Positions 63,305 to 64,000 of a DNA stretch of 64,000 nucleotides are shown here, piece after piece. A model generated the notes under the pieces. It searched no databases, was not told the origin of the DNA, and saw only the letters and a program-made list of their open reading frames with translations. Origin of the DNA: Kiritimatiellia bacterium (GTDB lineage: Bacteria > Verrucomicrobiota > Kiritimatiellia > UBA8416 > JADHWI01); assembly GCA_016783565.1 (NCBI GenBank), contig JADHWI010000006.1:1-64000 (forward strand), written 5' to 3'. Position numbers and translations under genes: made by a program. Positions within the stretch are counted from its first letter, which is position 1. Every line of letters starts with the position of its first letter.

Positions 63305-64000
63305 ATGAGTGAAGAAATTCTGGAAGAAGTAGAGTTTGCAGAAGAAATGCGGGAACTTGATCCCGAGCATGCCCTCCTGGACTTGTTTGAGCATATCAGC
63401 TTTAAGGAAAAGATTGCCCGCATTAAATTCGGCTTGAAGCAACCAGTTGAAACAGGTGCCTACAAATGGGCAAGACTTGAAATGAAACGTTTCCTGTCAC
63501 CCATCGCCGGAGTCGTGGTACCGACAGTAGCACTATTGCTTCTCGTGGCATTTGCCGCGATGACACCCGCGCCTGAGCGAAAAGTCGAAGTGCAGATCAT
63601 TGATCCCGAAGAAACTCCAGAGCTCGAAGAGATCGAAGAAATCATCGAGCCGCCACCCGAGATCCCTGATCCCGTAGACGTGGATTTCTCTCAGGACCCG
63701 GTCATGAACGATGTGGCCACACCGGCCCCACCGACAGATTTTGCTCCTCAGCCTGCGGAATTCGATTCCGTCGCACTTACGAAAAGCCCCGTCATTCTAC
63801 GCGGCATCTATGGCAGCCGCAACCCCGGCAGCCGCGGCAGTGCCCTGGCGCGCCATGGCGGTAGCGGCGCTGGCGAAGCCGCCGTGCTTCGCGCTCTACG
63901 CTGGCTCAAAAAGAACCAACTAGCGAACGGCGCCTGGAAGGGCACCGAGCCCGCAATGGCAGCCCTGGCTATTCTTACTTACATGGCCCATGGCGACACC
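63305..64000 (+). CDS. TonB-like anchor with squalene-cyclase-type domain (partial)
   Basis: The first 232 residues; the gene runs off the window. Residues 1-62 are cytoplasmic and acidic at the start. A single membrane helix is at about 64-86 (LSPIAGVVVPTVALLLLVAFAAM). A TonB/TolA-like Glu/Pro linker (about 98-135, with EEIEEIIEPPPEIPDPVD) follows. A Gly/Arg/Ser patch (168-190) then leads to the opening repeats of a prenyltransferase/squalene-cyclase alpha/alpha toroid (EAAVLRALRWLKKNQLANGAW and PAMAALAILTYMAHG). Position after exbB-exbD-exbD says it is the energised partner, with a toroid where TonB has its receptor-binding domain. Confidence 0.8.
   Translation, partial: MSEEILEEVEFAEEMRELDPEHALLDLFEHISFKEKIARIKFGLKQPVETGAYKWARLEMKRFLSPIAGVVVPTVALLLLVAFAAMTPAPERKVEVQIIDPEETPELEEIEEIIEPPPEIPDPVDVDFSQDPVMNDVATPAPPTDFAPQPAEFDSVALTKSPVILRGIYGSRNPGSRGSALARHGGSGAGEAAVLRALRWLKKNQLANGAWKGTEPAMAALAILTYMAHGDT

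Noticed and set aside
1-64000. CRISPR array, rRNA operon, prophage or complete insertion sequence
   Set aside because: No spaced short direct repeats, no rRNA-like stretches and no transposase, integrase or phage structural genes were recognised on either strand.

Overview
The window reads as chromosomal DNA of a Gram-negative member of the PVC superphylum, most likely a Kiritimatiellota/Lentisphaerota-type or related verrucomicrobial bacterium. This is an inference from gene content: a formylglycine sulfatase beside an SMP-30 lipoprotein, a Tat-exported Gfo/Idh/MocA oxidoreductase, an Agl23-like membrane protein (TIGR03663 type), an ExbB/ExbD cluster feeding a TonB-like protein with a squalene-cyclase-type domain, LptD and MreB. 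No rRNA, CRISPR array or complete insertion sequence was seen.

Layout. 1-1.75 kb: a GNAT gene, then a duplicated tRNA-Gly region in which one copy is intact and one is disrupted by two hairpins, then dispersed-repeat-like DNA. 1.75-5.8 kb is accessory: a LolA-like exported protein, a HigB/NadS-type toxin-antitoxin pair flanked by ~35-bp direct repeats, three small membrane proteins and an Ig-like exported protein. 5.9-11.5 kb: sulfatase and SMP-30 protein, an Agl23-like membrane protein and a discoidin-like protein. 11.6-16.5 kb: three minus-strand genes joined by ATGA overlaps (Tat Gfo/Idh/MocA, seven-haem cytochrome c membrane protein, ApbE). 16.9-21.3 kb: accD, a ParB-like gene, accA, and a fusion of an oxaloacetate-decarboxylase-type carboxyltransferase with an AccB-type biotin carrier. 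21.5-23.4 kb: two nucleotide-sugar genes. 23.5-30 kb: a MacAB-TolC type efflux operon headed by an AraC-family regulator with inverted repeats upstream.

30.3-47 kb is mostly housekeeping: smc and suhB on the plus strand, an orphan GspG pseudopilin, a family B DNA polymerase, then the envelope cluster mreB-mreC-mreD-mrdA-rodA followed by RNase G and lptD, all on the minus strand. 47.1-55.5 kb: serA, a RACo-like ferredoxin/ASKHA protein, a HAD phosphatase, glpK, tRNA-Glu, leuB and asd. 55.6-64 kb: a minus-strand coiled-coil protein coupled to a small lipoprotein, divergent from a plus-strand run of a 1032-residue TPR protein, a second TPR-like protein, ExbB, two ExbDs and a TonB-like/toroid protein cut by the window end.

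Three places look most likely to hold undescribed biology: the biotin-dependent cluster, whose parts match those of a transcarboxylase that could make malonyl-CoA from oxaloacetate; the coupled oxidoreductase/heptahaem cytochrome/ApbE operon, which looks like a periplasmic carbohydrate oxidation chain; and the TPR/ExbB/ExbD/toroid cluster, an energised envelope system in which the TonB-type protein carries an alpha/alpha toroid. All calls come from reading the sequence; no database search was run.
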